Shown here: positions 1 to 8,292 of the stretch, piece after piece
Position numbering within the stretch: position 1 is the first letter of the stretch
Layout of the letters: the number at the start of each line of letters is the position of its first letter
Assembly: GCA_004556005.1 (NCBI GenBank)
Contig: SFJA01000039.1
Span: 1 to 15,551 of the forward strand
Direction of reading: 5' to 3'
Origin: Bacteroidales bacterium
GTDB taxonomy: Bacteria; Bacteroidota; Bacteroidia; Bacteroidales; UBA932
DNA length: 15,551 nucleotides
Program-made: the position numbers and the translations under genes
Notes under the pieces: model-generated
Told to the model about the DNA's origin: nothing
The model's database searches: none
The model's input: only the letters and a program-made list of their open reading frames with translations

Positions 1-1083
1 GAGGACATTCACTCGCAGGTGGAAATCCTGCTGACCCGTCGTCTCGGGGATATAGGAAAGAAGATCCATTCGGGCAGGTCGCGCAACGACCAGGTGCTCG
101 TGGACATAAAGCTGCTGCTCAGGGACGAGCTTGCAAAAATGCGTTCCGAGCTGCTCGAGCTTTTTGCCAAACTTCAGGAACTCAGCGAGAAATACAAGGA
201 CATCATTCTTCCGGGATACACGCACGCCCAGATTGCGATGCCTTCGTCTTTCGGGCTATGGTTCGGAGCTTATGCAGAGGCACTTGCAGACGATATGTAT
301 ATGCTTGGAGGAGCCTACAAGGTCACAAACCAGAATCCGCTCGGCTCGGCTGCGGGCTACGGAAACTCCTTCCCTCTCGACAGGGAGATGACCACGCGTC
401 TGCTCGGCTTTGCCAATCCCGAGTACAACAGCATCGCCGCTCAGCTCGGAAGGGGCAAGACTGAAAAGGCGGTGGCTGCCGGGATGGGCGCCGTAGCGCT
501 GACCCTCGGCAAGTTTGCCGCTGACTGCTGCCAGTATATGTGTCCGAATTTCGGATTCATAAAGTTCCCTGATTCGCTGACCACGGGTTCGAGCATAATG
601 CCTCACAAGAAGAACCCCGACGTTTGGGAGATGGTGAGGGGCAAGTGCAACCGCATACTCTCGACAGAGAACGAGATCAACCTTTTGTGCTGCGGCATGC
701 CTCACGGATATCATCGTGATTACCAGCTCCTTAAAGACATACTCTTCCCTGCCCTGGATATGATGCACGAGTGCATTGCCATCACTTGCACAATGCTGGA
801 GCACATCGAAGTCAGGAAAGACATTCTTTCATCGGGACTTTACGACTATATGTTTACTGTAGAGGAGGTCAACAGGCGCACCCTGCAGGGCACTCCTTTC
901 CGCGATGCCTACAAGCAGGTCGGCATCGAGGTGAACGAAGGCAGGTTCAAATATGCCGGCACGGATGCCGCTTCTCTCAAGGTTGCCGATCTGGGTCACA
1001 CTCACATAGGAAGCATAGGCAATCTGTGCAACAAGGAAATTGCGGCCAAGATGGAAAAGGCTGCGGATTGGGATTTAGTTTAG
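1..1083 (+). CDS. argH: argininosuccinate lyase, 5'-truncated by the window edge
   Basis: It cleaves argininosuccinate to arginine and fumarate, the last step of arginine synthesis, in the cytoplasm. The frame is open from base 1 (EDIHSQVEILL), upstream of an internal GTG at 19, so the true start lies outside the window. About 360 of the usual 440-460 residues are present. Visible family marks are the substrate-binding stretch KKIHSGRSRNDQ near the left edge and the fumarase/aspartase superfamily signature GSSIMPHKKNPD, encoded at 586-621. The stop at 1081-1083 is 7 nt before carA. Together with the carbamoyl-phosphate synthase genes this points to an arginine-directed operon. The residues seen leave little doubt about the family; adenylosuccinate lyase is excluded by the GRSRNDQ motif. 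Confidence 0.96.
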   Translation, partial: EDIHSQVEILLTRRLGDIGKKIHSGRSRNDQVLVDIKLLLRDELAKMRSELLELFAKLQELSEKYKDIILPGYTHAQIAMPSSFGLWFGAYAEALADDMYMLGGAYKVTNQNPLGSAAGYGNSFPLDREMTTRLLGFANPEYNSIAAQLGRGKTEKAVAAGMGAVALTLGKFAADCCQYMCPNFGFIKFPDSLTTGSSIMPHKKNPDVWEMVRGKCNRILSTENEINLLCCGMPHGYHRDYQLLKDILFPALDMMHECIAITCTMLEHIEVRKDILSSGLYDYMFTVEEVNRRTLQGTPFRDAYKQVGIEVNEGRFKYAGTDAASLKVADLGHTHIGSIGNLCNKEIAAKMEKAADWDLV

Positions 1084-1090
1084 TAGATAT

Positions 1091-2194
1091 ATGAAAAAAG
1101 CAACTCTGGTTCTAGCCAACGGACGCCGTTTTGAAGGATTCAGTTTCGGATATGACGGCCCGGCTGAGGGCGAAAGCGTGTTTTCCACCGCAATGGTGGG
1201 TTACCCCGAAAGCCTTACCGACCCGTCATACAGCGGTCAGCTGCTGTGTGTCACCTACCCGTTGATAGGAAACTACGGCATCCCTGAAGAAGTGTTTGAC
1301 AGCAACGGCCTGTGTACGCGTTTCGAGTCCGAAAAGATTTATGTACGCGGCCTCATCATCGCCCAGTACAGCGAGCAGTTCAGCCATTACGATGCGGTAA
1401 AAAGCCTGTCGGAGTGGCTGTGCGAGCATAAGGTGCCGGGCATATGCGGAATCGACACAAGGGAATTGACCAAGATACTCAGGGAGGAAGGTTCCATGCT
1501 CGGCGCCATAGTTCCGGAGGGTCACGACCACCCTGCGCTGCACTGGACGCCGGAGGATGGGGTCGGCATCCCCGTTGCAGACCCTAATCTCGAGAACCAG
1601 GTTGCAATCGTAAGCTGTAAGGACGTAATCAGATACAAGGCGTCCGGTGACAAGAAGATAGTGCTTGTGGACTGCGGCGTGAAGCATCAGATACTGCACT
1701 GTTTCATCGACCGCGGAGTCAACGTTACAAGGGTTCCGTGGGACTATGACTTCAACACTCTCGAGTGGGACGGACTCTTCATTTCCAACGGCCCCGGCAA
1801 CCCGAGCCTTTGTTCAGTAACCGTAGAGCACATCAGAAAGGCTATGGAAAAGGGCAAGCCGATTTTCGGAATCTGTATGGGCAACCAGCTGCTTGGGATT
1901 GCCGCTGGCGGAAGCACATACAAACTGAAGTACGGACACCGCAGCCACAACCAGCCGGTACGGCTCGAAGGCAGTGACAAGTGCTTCATAAGTTCACAGA
2001 ACCACGGTTTTGCAATTGATGAGAAGAGCCTTCCGGAGGATTGGGAAGTGCTGTTTACCAATATGAACGACGGGACCAACGAGGGAATCAGGCACAAGAG
2101 CAAGCCTTTCTTCTCCGCGCAGTTCCATCCCGAGGCATCAAGCGGCCCGGTAGATACAGAGTTTTTGTTTGACCGTTTCATTTCCCTGCTATGA
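1091..2194 (+). CDS. carA: carbamoyl-phosphate synthase small (glutaminase) subunit
   Basis: This 367-residue protein hydrolyses glutamine and passes ammonia to CarB. The N-terminal CPSase small-chain domain (about residues 1-150) is followed by a class I glutamine amidotransferase domain (about 185-365). The nucleophile is Cys262 in GICMGNQ and the catalytic pair is His346 and Glu348 in FHPEAS. Where E. coli has GICLGHQ, this protein has Asn instead of His three residues after the cysteine. The sequence style (MVGYPESLTDPSYSGQ, SQNHGFAIDEKSLPEDW, NDGTNEGI) resembles the glutaminase part of animal CAD more than E. coli CarA. The ATG lies 7 nt after argH, and the stop overlaps the carB start as ATGA, suggesting translational coupling. 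Confidence 0.96.
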   Translation: MKKATLVLANGRRFEGFSFGYDGPAEGESVFSTAMVGYPESLTDPSYSGQLLCVTYPLIGNYGIPEEVFDSNGLCTRFESEKIYVRGLIIAQYSEQFSHYDAVKSLSEWLCEHKVPGICGIDTRELTKILREEGSMLGAIVPEGHDHPALHWTPEDGVGIPVADPNLENQVAIVSCKDVIRYKASGDKKIVLVDCGVKHQILHCFIDRGVNVTRVPWDYDFNTLEWDGLFISNGPGNPSLCSVTVEHIRKAMEKGKPIFGICMGNQLLGIAAGGSTYKLKYGHRSHNQPVRLEGSDKCFISSQNHGFAIDEKSLPEDWEVLFTNMNDGTNEGIRHKSKPFFSAQFHPEASSGPVDTEFLFDRFISLL

Positions 2195-5100
2195 TAGACG
2201 CTTCAATCAAGAAAGTAATCATCCTGGGCTCCGGCGCACTCAAAATCGGAGAGGCCGGCGAGTTTGACTACAGCGGTTCCCAGGCGCTGAAGGCCCTCAA
2301 GGAGGACGGAATCAGCACGGTGCTGGTCAATCCAAACATCGCGACGGTGCAGACTTCCGAAGGCATTGCCGACAAGGTTTATTTCCTCCCCGTCACGCCG
2401 GAATTCGTCACCAAAGTCATTGAAAAGGAACGTCCTCAGGGCATTCTGCTCTCGTTCGGAGGCCAGACCGCACTCAACTGCGGCGTCGAGCTGTACAAGT
2501 CGGGAGTGCTGGGAAAATACGGTGTGAAGGTGCTCGGAACGCCTGTCCAGACCATCATAGACACCGAGGACAGGGAGCTCTTTATCGAGAGGCTGGACGA
2601 GATCGGGGTCAAGACAATACGCTCGCACGCGGCCTGCAACCTCGATGAGGCCAAGGCGGCTTCGCGCGAGGTCGGATATCCGGTAATCGTCCGCGCCGCC
2701 TACGCGCTGGGCGGTCTCGGGTCCGGATTCTGCGATGACGAGAAGCAGCTTGAGGAAGTTGCCGGCAAGGCGTTCTCGTTCTCCCCGCAGGTGCTCGTCG
2801 AGAAGTCGCTGCGCGGCTGGAAGGAAATCGAATACGAGGTTGTCCGGGACTGTGCCGACAACTGCATAACGGTCTGCAACATGGAGAATTTCGACCCGCT
2901 CGGCATCCATACCGGCGAGAGCATCGTGGTCGCCCCTTCGCAGACGCTTACCAATGACGAATTCCACTTTCTCCGCAAGATTTCGATTCAGATTGTGAGG
3001 CATCTCGGGATTGTGGGCGAATGCAACGTTCAGTTTGCCTTTGACCCCGATTCGGAGGACTACCGCGTCATCGAGGTCAACGCCCGCCTGAGCCGTTCTT
3101 CCGCTCTCGCGTCAAAAGCGACAGGCTACCCGCTTGCGTTCATCGCTGCGAAACTCGGTCTGGGCTACCGCCTGTTCGAGCTGAAAAATGCCGTTACGGG
3201 CACTACGCCGGCGTTTTTCGAGCCGTCGCTGGACTATGTGGTCTGCAAGATTCCGCGCTGGGACCTGAGCAAGTTCCACGGCGTGTCGCGCGAACTCGGT
3301 TCGAGCATGAAGAGCGTCGGAGAGGTGATGTCCATCGGCCGCAACTTCGAGGAGGCGCTGCAGAAGGGTCTCAGGATGATAGGCCAGGGGGCAAACGGCT
3401 TTGTATGCGGCAAACGCTATGAGACAGAGGACCTTGACCACGACCTTGCCAACCCTACGGACACCCGCATATTCGCTATAGCGGCAGCGCTCGAGCAGGG
3501 TTACAGCGTTGAAAGGATACATCAGCTGACACATATCGACAAGTGGTTCCTTTGCCAGCTCGAAAACATAGAAAAGTGCTACCGTCAGATTGAGGCCTGC
3601 TCAGGTCTGCAGGAGGTAAGCGCTTCGCTGCTGCGCAAGGCAAAGAAACTGGGTTTTTCCGACATTCAGATAGCACGCATCTTCTCAATCAGCGAGAAAC
3701 AGGTGCGCGACTACAGGCTCGGTCTGGGCATCAGGCCGCATATCAAGCAGATAGACACGCTCGCAGCCGAATTCCCTTCCACCACGAACTACCTCTACCT
3801 GACCTATAACGGAGTCAGCGACGACATCGTGCCGTCGGAGGGCGACAGGACTGTGATTGTGCTGGGTTCGGGCGCGTACCGCATCGGCAGCAGCGTGGAG
3901 TTTGACTGGTGTTCCGTTGGTGCCGTAAAGACCTTGCAGCAAAGGGGTTACAAGACCATTATGATCAATTACAACCCTGAGACCGTTTCTACCGACTACG
4001 ACATATGCGACCGTCTGTATTTCGATGAACTTAGTCTGGAGGCGGTGCTGGCTGTCTGCAGTTTCGAGCATCCTTACGGTGTGATAGTCAGCGTGGGTGG
4101 TCAGATTCCGAACAACCTCGCGCTTCCTCTTATGAATGAAGGCATCAACATACTCGGAACTTCGGCTCTTGACATAGACAGGGCCGAAGACCGGAACAAG
4201 TTCTCCTCCATCGTGGACAAGCTCGGTATCGACCAGCCTAAGTGGAAGGAACTCAGCACTATGGACGAAGTTGACAAATTTGTGGAAGATGTAGGCTTCC
4301 CTGTGCTCGTAAGGCCTTCCTATGTGCTTTCGGGCGCTGCAATGAACGTATGCTACAGCAAGGAAGACCTGGGCAAGTTCCTCGAGATGGCCGTAGAGGT
4401 GTCAAAGGAGCATCCTGTGGTAATCAGCTCGTTCATGCAGCGTTGCAAGGAGGTAGAGTTTGATGCGGTCGCCGATGACGGAAGGCTGGTGGTATATGCC
4501 ATTTCAGAGCACGTGGAATTTGCAGGAGTGCATTCGGGAGATGCTACGATACAGTTCCCGCCTCAGAAGATTTATGGTATCACCGTTGCAAAGATCAAGA
4601 GGATTGCCACTGCGATTGCCCAGGAGCTGCACATTACGGGACCGTTCAACATCCAGTTCCTTACCACGGACTCATACGTCAAGGTAATCGAGTGCAACCT
4701 CAGGGCTTCCAGAAGTTTCCCTTTCGTTTCCAAAGTATTTAAGGTCAACTTTATAGACCTTGCGACAAGATGTATGCTCGGAGAGCATCCGGAGGCAGTT
4801 CCGAAGAAGGCATTCGAGCTCGAATACATAGGCGTCAAGGCATCTCAGTTCTCGTTCTCGCGTCTGAACCAGGCCGATCCGGTGCTCGGTGTGGATATGG
4901 CTTCGACCGGCGAGGTCGGTTGTCTGGGCCGCAGTTTCGACGAGGCCCTGCTCAAGGCCCTGCTGTCTGTGGGACAGAGGGTTCCTGACGGGCCGGTACT
5001 CATATCTTCAGGCGACGCGCTGCAAAAGGCGGACCTTCTTCCTGCTTGCCGTCTGCTCGCCGACAAGGGATACAAAATTTACGCTACGGGCGGTTCCTGC

Positions 5101-5397
5101 CGCTATCTCAACGAAAACGGAGTCAAGGCCGAACTTGCCCTCTGGCCGAACGAGGAGCAGAGAGACGATACGGCAGCGGCTCTGGACCTTATCAGGGAAC
5201 ACAAGGTAAGTCTGGTTATCAATATTCCTAAAAACTTCACACACAAGGAGTTGACTAATGGATTCAAGATGCGCAGGGCTGCCGTTGACTTCAACGTTCC
5301 CCTTATTACAAACGCAAGGCTTGCTTCGGCGTTCATCAAGGCTTTCTGCAGGATGAGCACCGATGATCTTGCAATAGAATCCTGGGATGAATTTTAA
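2191..5397 (+). CDS. carB: carbamoyl-phosphate synthase large subunit
   Basis: This 1068-residue synthetase makes carbamoyl phosphate from bicarbonate, ATP and CarA-derived ammonia. The layout is standard: first ATP-grasp half (about residues 1-400, starting LGSGALKIGEAGEFDYSGSQ), oligomerisation domain (about 400-550), second ATP-grasp half from about 554 (VLGSGAYRIGSSVEFDW), and a C-terminal MGS-like allosteric domain from about 933 (VLISSGDALQKADL onward). The first half closely follows the CAD/CPS eukaryotic pattern (NPNIATVQTS, SFGGQTALNCGVEL, LVEKSLRGWKEIEYEVVRD, SRSSALASKATGYPLA). The start ATG overlaps the carA stop by 4 nt. With argH upstream, an arginine-pathway role is likely, but use in pyrimidine synthesis cannot be excluded. 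Length is normal and no break is seen. Confidence 0.96.
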   Translation: MIDASIKKVIILGSGALKIGEAGEFDYSGSQALKALKEDGISTVLVNPNIATVQTSEGIADKVYFLPVTPEFVTKVIEKERPQGILLSFGGQTALNCGVELYKSGVLGKYGVKVLGTPVQTIIDTEDRELFIERLDEIGVKTIRSHAACNLDEAKAASREVGYPVIVRAAYALGGLGSGFCDDEKQLEEVAGKAFSFSPQVLVEKSLRGWKEIEYEVVRDCADNCITVCNMENFDPLGIHTGESIVVAPSQTLTNDEFHFLRKISIQIVRHLGIVGECNVQFAFDPDSEDYRVIEVNARLSRSSALASKATGYPLAFIAAKLGLGYRLFELKNAVTGTTPAFFEPSLDYVVCKIPRWDLSKFHGVSRELGSSMKSVGEVMSIGRNFEEALQKGLRMIGQGANGFVCGKRYETEDLDHDLANPTDTRIFAIAAALEQGYSVERIHQLTHIDKWFLCQLENIEKCYRQIEACSGLQEVSASLLRKAKKLGFSDIQIARIFSISEKQVRDYRLGLGIRPHIKQIDTLAAEFPSTTNYLYLTYNGVSDDIVPSEGDRTVIVLGSGAYRIGSSVEFDWCSVGAVKTLQQRGYKTIMINYNPETVSTDYDICDRLYFDELSLEAVLAVCSFEHPYGVIVSVGGQIPNNLALPLMNEGINILGTSALDIDRAEDRNKFSSIVDKLGIDQPKWKELSTMDEVDKFVEDVGFPVLVRPSYVLSGAAMNVCYSKEDLGKFLEMAVEVSKEHPVVISSFMQRCKEVEFDAVADDGRLVVYAISEHVEFAGVHSGDATIQFPPQKIYGITVAKIKRIATAIAQELHITGPFNIQFLTTDSYVKVIECNLRASRSFPFVSKVFKVNFIDLATRCMLGEHPEAVPKKAFELEYIGVKASQFSFSRLNQADPVLGVDMASTGEVGCLGRSFDEALLKALLSVGQRVPDGPVLISSGDALQKADLLPACRLLADKGYKIYATGGSCRYLNENGVKAELALWPNEEQRDDTAAALDLIREHKVSLVINIPKNFTHKELTNGFKMRRAAVDFNVPLITNARLASAFIKAFCRMSTDDLAIESWDEF

Positions 5398-5412
5398 CAT
5401 TCGTTTTTGCCT

Positions 5413-6090
5413 ATGAGGAAGCCTTTGTTCCTTGTTTTATGGACGGTGCTGTTTGCGCTGTACTTTATCTTTTGGGATTGCCCGAATGCCGTGCGTATCG
5501 TGCTGAAGGCTCTGCCCGAACTTCTGATCATTGTGGCCATATTGTGCAACCGCAAGGCTATTGGTCGGAGGACTCTTGTCCCCGTGACGGCTGCGCTTGT
5601 GCTCTCGGTGCTAGGAGATACCGCGGGAGAGTTTAAATTCGGCGAAATCATCGATATAGCATTTATCCTGCAGATAGCTTTTTTCGTTGTTGCACAAGTT
5701 TGCTATACCGTGTCCTTCGTCCGCAATATCGAGGACAAATGGTGGAAGATGACGCGACGGGAGGCAGTGCTGAAGATAGCGGGAATACTGCTGATTTTCA
5801 TTTACATCTTTTTTGTGGCAAGCAAAGTGTTTGCCGCACTTGACAGTATCGTGTTTATCATTGCCTGTGCGGTCTATATGGGCACGCTTCTCGCAAGCGG
5901 TACTACCAGCATACTGCAGAAAAGGAAAGGGCTGGCATTATTTGTTCTCGGTGCGATGTTCTTCATTTTCTCCGACTCGATAATTGCAATCAACAGCTTT
6001 GTAGAGCCGGTAGAGCATCCGCGGGCGATAATCATGTCAACCTACTTTATTGCCCAGCTGCTGCTTAACGTTAACTTGGTAAAGAAGTGA
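5413..6090 (+). CDS. YhhN-family membrane protein, lysoplasmalogenase-like
   Basis: A 225-residue, strongly hydrophobic protein with about seven or eight membrane segments. The YhhN/TMEM86 pattern is visible in LVLSVLGD (about residues 60-67) and in the C-terminal block FFIFSDSIIAIN followed by a hydrophobic end (STYFIAQLLL). Characterised members hydrolyse the vinyl-ether bond of lysoplasmalogens; bacterial members are less well studied, so the substrate is inferred. A TTG at 5407 is also in frame, but ATG at 5413 gives the better N-terminus (MRKPLFLVLWTVLF, a positive cap then a membrane helix). It lies 15 nt after carB and 1 nt before the next small reading frame, so it probably shares their transcript. 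Confidence 0.8.
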   Translation: MRKPLFLVLWTVLFALYFIFWDCPNAVRIVLKALPELLIIVAILCNRKAIGRRTLVPVTAALVLSVLGDTAGEFKFGEIIDIAFILQIAFFVVAQVCYTVSFVRNIEDKWWKMTRREAVLKIAGILLIFIYIFFVASKVFAALDSIVFIIACAVYMGTLLASGTTSILQKRKGLALFVLGAMFFIFSDSIIAINSFVEPVEHPRAIIMSTYFIAQLLLNVNLVKK

Positions 6091-6091
6091 T

Positions 6092-6220
6092 ATGGAAAGA
6101 TACCTCAAACCACTCTGCGAAACACTGGAACCGGAAATTGAAAACGTGCTGTGCAGCTCGTCCGACTTTAACGACTACATGGACGGAATATATGATGGAG
6201 AAGGAATAGTTACACCATAA
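6092..6220 (+). CDS. small 42-residue peptide gene upstream of the M64 peptidase
   Basis: ATG at 6092 starts 1 nt after the YhhN-like stop, and the TAA at 6218-6220 is 13 nt before the peptidase ATG. The frame therefore fills the gap exactly. The peptide begins MERYLKPLCETLEPEIEN, continues with LCSSSDFNDY and is acidic towards the C-terminus; it has no membrane helix or classical signal peptide. From memory, unchecked, the layout (M-x-x-Y-x-x-P-x-x-E, a short spacer, then a Leu-x-Ser-Ser turn) resembles small unnamed Bacteroidales peptides found beside cell-surface genes. The function is unknown. The tight fit and gene-like composition argue for a real gene; its small size is the main doubt. 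Confidence 0.6.
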   Translation: MERYLKPLCETLEPEIENVLCSSSDFNDYMDGIYDGEGIVTP

Positions 6221-6233
6221 ATTTGACTCAGAT

Positions 6234-8207
6234 ATGAAGAGCCGGATTTTGGCAGTGCTGGCAGCCATTCTGCCGCTTGTCTGTGCGTGCAACCTGTACG
6301 ACGCCGATGAATTTGAAAGCATTGACTCTCCTCTCGAAGTAAGGGCAACTGCGCCGGGATACCTGGAGGAGAGCCGTACAAGCTACGATTTTGACGGACT
6401 TACGATGATGAGCGAATGGCTCGTCAAGGACCGTATAAGCGTAGTTCCGGGAGGCAAGTCCGCATACCTGAGGCACTATATGGCCATGAGCAGCGGCAAA
6501 AGTGCCACATTCAAGCTCATCAGGGGCGACAAGAGCGTTACTAATTCTTCATACATAATTTATTATCCCGGAGGATATCCTGGACTTGACTCAAAGGCAA
6601 ACATCTACAACGACTGGAGTTACAGCAATTTCGCCTTCGAGGGCCAGGTTCAGTCCAAGAGCAAACCCACGGAGCACATCGCCAAGTACCATACCATGCG
6701 CCTGGTATCGTCCAATGACGAGGACTTTGATTTTTCAAAGGGCCGTCAGGCGTCTTGTATGCATATGCTTCTGGCAGGCAAGCTGTTTACCAATCCTTCT
6801 TCCATCAGCATCACTCTGGTCAGGGACGGAATGCCTTGTCCGCAGTTGCCGCTGAACAACCAGGCGGACGGAATGATTGCTGACAATGCCCAATATCCGG
6901 TTAAAGAAAAGAACGGGGCCACCATCTCATTGGGACTCAGCGGTTACAAGAGCGAGAACTGTCTTGAGGCATATATGATGATGCCGGACAGAGATGTCAG
7001 GCTACTTTCGGGCGACAAACTGAGAGTGGTAGTAAGTTGCTCTGACGGAGATTATTTCAGTGAGCTGAGCATTGGTTCAGACATTACGCTTACAGGAGGT
7101 CATTGCCATAATCTGGTCATTCGCGGAGGCTGGCAGCTTCAGGGCGACGACCCGTTCTATGAGAGGAAAATAGTCTGGCTGCAGAAAGGAAATGAGAATC
7201 TCAACTTCGTGCTAATGGGCGACGGATACACCTGTGAAGACATTGAGAGCGGGGTTTATGACAGCGATATGCGCCGGTTTGCGGGCTATCTTTTCAACAT
7301 AGAACCTTATGCAAGTCTGAGTGAGGATTTTTCCGTATGCTACGTCATCGCCAGTTCAAAGACGCATCTCAATGCGACCAACCAGACTAACGGAGCCATA
7401 AACAATCCGGATGCTGATACACGCTTCTCCACGTCATTCAGATCCGGAAGCACGTTGATCAGTGCCAACAGGACCCTTGTCAGCAATTATGCGCATCCTG
7501 CTTTCTCAAGTTCTTTTGCGGAGAACAATGCTACTGTAATTATGATAGCCAATCAGGAGTGTCGTTCCGGCACCTGTTATATTCCGGGACATAGCACAGG
7601 AGATTACGGGTACGGCAAATGCGTGGCGTTGTTATCCAAGGGCAGGAGTAAGCTGGAAGGCGAACAACTGCTGCACCACGAAGTGCTGGGACACGGTTTC
7701 GGCAAACTGGCTGACGAATATACAGGTAAAAACGGAGGCTCTTCCGAGGATGCCAAACTCCCCCTCTGGAGAGACAAGTATCATTGTTACAGGAACGTGG
7801 ACGTTTATACCGAAAACAAATATGACTGCTACTGGGGCGATATGTTCGATACGATAAACGACTATGAAGGCACGGAAAATCTCGGCATATACCTGGGAGG
7901 ACTTTCCTATAACGACTATTTCGGGCGTCCTACCTACAATGCGAGCGAAAGCATAATGAACAAGAACACCGGTCGTTTCAACGCCATTTGCCGCAGGGTG
8001 ATATACTACCGCTACAAATGTCTGGCAGGTCTGGACAACGGCTGGAGCTGGAAAAGCAAGGAGGAGTTGCAGGACTTCCTCAGGTGGGATGCTGAAACAA
8101 TGGCAAGATCCGCATTGTCCAACACAGGCACCATCAGCAGGCTTGCGCTTCCTCTCGACCCTGACGTAGCGCCGTCAACGCCTCCGGTGCTCGAACCTAT
8201 GGACTGA
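6234..8207 (+). CDS. lipoprotein metallopeptidase of family M64 (IgA-protease family) with fimbrillin-like N-terminal domain
   Basis: A 657-residue predicted surface lipoprotein. The signal peptide MKSRILAVLAAILPLVCAC ends in a lipobox with Cys19 as lipidated residue, and acidic residues follow (NLYDADEFES). Residues about 20-300 look like a fimbrillin-type beta domain (SEWLVKDRISVVPGG, YIIYYPGG). The M64 peptidase domain spans about 315-620: it opens with LNFVLMGDGYT (from residue 323) and carries the zinc site HHEVLGHGFGKLADEY, with His482, Glu483, His487 and the following Asp494-Glu495. Near the end, SIMNKNTGRFNAICRR fits the family's conserved C-terminal part. The His-Glu-x-x-x-His spacing has three residues rather than two between Glu and the second His. 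The substrate is unknown; IgA cleavage is known only for the type member. It lies 13 nt after the small peptide gene. Confidence 0.85.
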   Translation: MKSRILAVLAAILPLVCACNLYDADEFESIDSPLEVRATAPGYLEESRTSYDFDGLTMMSEWLVKDRISVVPGGKSAYLRHYMAMSSGKSATFKLIRGDKSVTNSSYIIYYPGGYPGLDSKANIYNDWSYSNFAFEGQVQSKSKPTEHIAKYHTMRLVSSNDEDFDFSKGRQASCMHMLLAGKLFTNPSSISITLVRDGMPCPQLPLNNQADGMIADNAQYPVKEKNGATISLGLSGYKSENCLEAYMMMPDRDVRLLSGDKLRVVVSCSDGDYFSELSIGSDITLTGGHCHNLVIRGGWQLQGDDPFYERKIVWLQKGNENLNFVLMGDGYTCEDIESGVYDSDMRRFAGYLFNIEPYASLSEDFSVCYVIASSKTHLNATNQTNGAINNPDADTRFSTSFRSGSTLISANRTLVSNYAHPAFSSSFAENNATVIMIANQECRSGTCYIPGHSTGDYGYGKCVALLSKGRSKLEGEQLLHHEVLGHGFGKLADEYTGKNGGSSEDAKLPLWRDKYHCYRNVDVYTENKYDCYWGDMFDTINDYEGTENLGIYLGGLSYNDYFGRPTYNASESIMNKNTGRFNAICRRVIYYRYKCLAGLDNGWSWKSKEELQDFLRWDAETMARSALSNTGTISRLALPLDPDVAPSTPPVLEPMD

Positions 8208-8249
8208 GGCTCTGAAAATGAGGGATTTTTTTTGATTTCCGTATTACAC

Positions 8250-8273
8250 TTTTCAAATAAATCATTATCTTTG
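8250..8273 (+). promoter_or_regulatory. promoter of the umuDC-like operon
   Basis: TATCTTTG at 8266-8273 matches the Bacteroidota -7 element TAnnTTTG. It is preceded, after an 8-nt spacer, by TTTTCAAA at 8250-8257; a clean -33 TTTG at the usual distance is not seen. Transcription would begin just before 8290, giving a very short leader before the ATG at 8293. The same TTTTCAAA-N8-TATCTTTG arrangement lies upstream of the ATPase gene on the other strand. Confidence 0.65.
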
Positions 8274-8283
8274 TCTTCCAAAG
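8269..8283. promoter_or_regulatory. inverted repeat overlapping the -7 box, possible operator
   Basis: CTTTG at 8269-8273 and CAAAG at 8279-8283 form a 5-bp inverted repeat with a 5-nt spacer, covering the end of the promoter -7 box and the likely start site. A repressor bound here would block transcription. The adjacent gene encodes a protein with a possible DNA-binding N-terminus and a self-cleavage domain, so autoregulation is a reasonable guess. The arms are short and could be chance. Confidence 0.25.
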
Positions 8284-8292
8284 CATCAGGAG

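Noticed and set aside
2203..3003. A long minus-strand open frame inside carB
   Set aside because: It is a shadow of the high-GC carB reading frame, with no motif and full overlap with an undoubted gene.
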